A stretch of 6,790 bases of DNA from Actinomycetota bacterium (lineage in GTDB: Bacteria > Actinomycetota > Humimicrobiia > Humimicrobiales > Humimicrobiaceae). This document shows positions 6,056 through 6,790 of this stretch, piece by piece. How positions within the stretch are numbered: position 1 is the stretch's first letter; every line of letters begins with the position of its first letter. The notes below the pieces were generated by a model. The model did not search any database, was not told the DNA's origin, and saw nothing but the letters and a program-made list of their open reading frames with translations. Both the position numbers and the translations under genes were made by a program. The stretch spans positions 6,433 through 13,222 of the forward strand of contig PMCC01000104.1 in assembly GCA_003155275.1 (NCBI GenBank), read 5' to 3'.

Positions 6056-6790
6056 TTACATCTTAACCGGAGCGGAGATTTTTAATAGACTTAGTGCATT
6101 AACGAGTACGACTCTTACAGCCATGACCAGTTTGAGCCTGTTTACATTCAGCCTGCCTCCATCAATTATCCTGTGATGATTGTAAAAATAATGAAACTGA
6201 GATGCAAGCCTGTAAAGATATTGATTAATAAAATATGGGGCATTGTTTCTGCAGGCGTCATATACAATATCCGGATAAAAAAGCAGGATTTTTGCAAGTT
6301 CGATTTCATCAATGTCTTTTAAAGCCAGGCTGGAAAAATCAAGCTGCGAAATTATTTTACTGAAAATTGCCTCATAATTACCATTGGTTATAAAAAATTC
6401 ACTGCCTTCCCCGGCACTAATTTTAGCACATGCTTTCTCACTATCGGCAGCAATCTCTTTAGTGCTGACTGCAGCGCCGGATGATAATTTCAAATCAGCG
6501 ATTGAATCAAAGATTTCCGGCCCGATTTCTTTTTTATCGGTTTTGAGCTCTCCCTTTATATGCAGGCGTATTGCTTTTTCGATTACGCTTGCGATTCTTG
6601 CATGCGCATATTGCACATAATATACAGGGTTTTTATTTGATTTTTGTTTTGCCAGGTCAAGGTCAAAATCCATGGGAGTATCAAATGAGTTTGCGCTGAA
6701 GAAGAACCTTACGGCATCGCTTCCCACCTCGCCAACCAAATCATCAAGGCTATAGACCTTCCCTTTTCTCTTGGACATCCTCACCGCTTC
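6056..6790 (-). CDS. argS: Arginyl-tRNA synthetase, C-terminal part (5' end beyond right edge)
   Basis: Class I aminoacyl-tRNA synthetase that charges tRNA-Arg with arginine in the cytoplasm. The reading frame stays open to the right edge (first visible codons read E-A-V-R-M-S-K-R), so a GTG at 6784 is an internal Val codon, not the start. What is visible is about 244 residues of a protein usually 550-580 long: the KMSKS-type loop as RMSKRKG, the adjacent SDAVRFFF segment, the diagnostic NPVYYVQYAHARI motif, the anticodon-binding helical bundle (NQYLYRLASQFHYFYN) and the family-typical tail LLKISAPVKM (commonly LLGVSAPERM). Between the YAHARI helix and the next conserved helix (DEIELAKIL) there are about 88 residues where relatives have roughly 25-30, so an insertion of about 60 residues is inferred. 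The gene ends in TAA, 134 bp before lysA, as in the actinobacterial argS-lysA pair. Confidence 0.95.
   Translation of the reverse strand, partial: EAVRMSKRKGKVYSLDDLVGEVGSDAVRFFFSANSFDTPMDFDLDLAKQKSNKNPVYYVQYAHARIASVIEKAIRLHIKGELKTDKKEIGPEIFDSIADLKLSSGAAVSTKEIAADSEKACAKISAGEGSEFFITNGNYEAIFSKIISQLDFSSLALKDIDEIELAKILLFYPDIVYDACRNNAPYFINQYLYRLASQFHYFYNHHRIIDGGRLNVNRLKLVMAVRVVLVNALSLLKISAPVKM

Noticed and set aside
6782..6784. GTG as a start codon for the argS fragment
   Set aside because: The frame continues open to the window edge, and the conserved KMSKS-like loop begins right there, so more than half of the protein lies outside.

Overview
All convincing genes in this window lie on the minus strand. 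Read in the direction of transcription (right to left) the order is argS (3' part only, cut by the right edge), lysA, hom, thrC, and an apgM-type alkaline-phosphatase-superfamily gene. The window is moderately AT-rich, with very AT-rich gaps between genes. It shows no RNA gene, CRISPR array, insertion sequence or transfer signature.

The order matches the actinobacterial cluster argS-lysA-thrA(hom)-thrC-thrB, as in Mycobacterium tuberculosis Rv1292-Rv1296. In the thrB position, however, there is no GHMP-type homoserine kinase. Its place is taken by a cofactor-independent phosphoglycerate-mutase-like protein of the subfamily long proposed to be an alternative homoserine kinase. The gene order and low G+C suggest a low-GC, possibly deep-branching actinobacterial or other uncultured lineage. 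That placement is an inference from synteny and is weak.

Region by region. 6056-6790: C-terminal part of arginyl-tRNA synthetase. 5922-6055: AT-rich gap carrying the lysA ribosome binding site. 4437-5921: lysA, meso-diaminopimelate decarboxylase, with an unusual Ala/Gly/Ser-rich insertion encoded by a GC-rich, partly tandemly repeated tract. 4264-4436: gap with a good promoter candidate (TTGAAA-17-TATATT), an 11-bp palindrome and a possible 12-codon leaderless leader ORF containing Ile-Thr-Thr. 2938-4263: hom, with C-terminal ACT domain. 1397-2902: thrC, whose start is set by a clear ribosome binding site. 1293-1396: gap with a second, weaker promoter candidate. 39-1292: the apgM-like gene. 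1-38: nothing supportable.

Together lysA performs the last step of lysine synthesis. hom, the apgM-like protein and thrC would carry aspartate semialdehyde to threonine: homoserine, then O-phosphohomoserine, then threonine. The candidate promoter in the lysA-hom gap would allow the threonine block to be expressed separately from argS-lysA.
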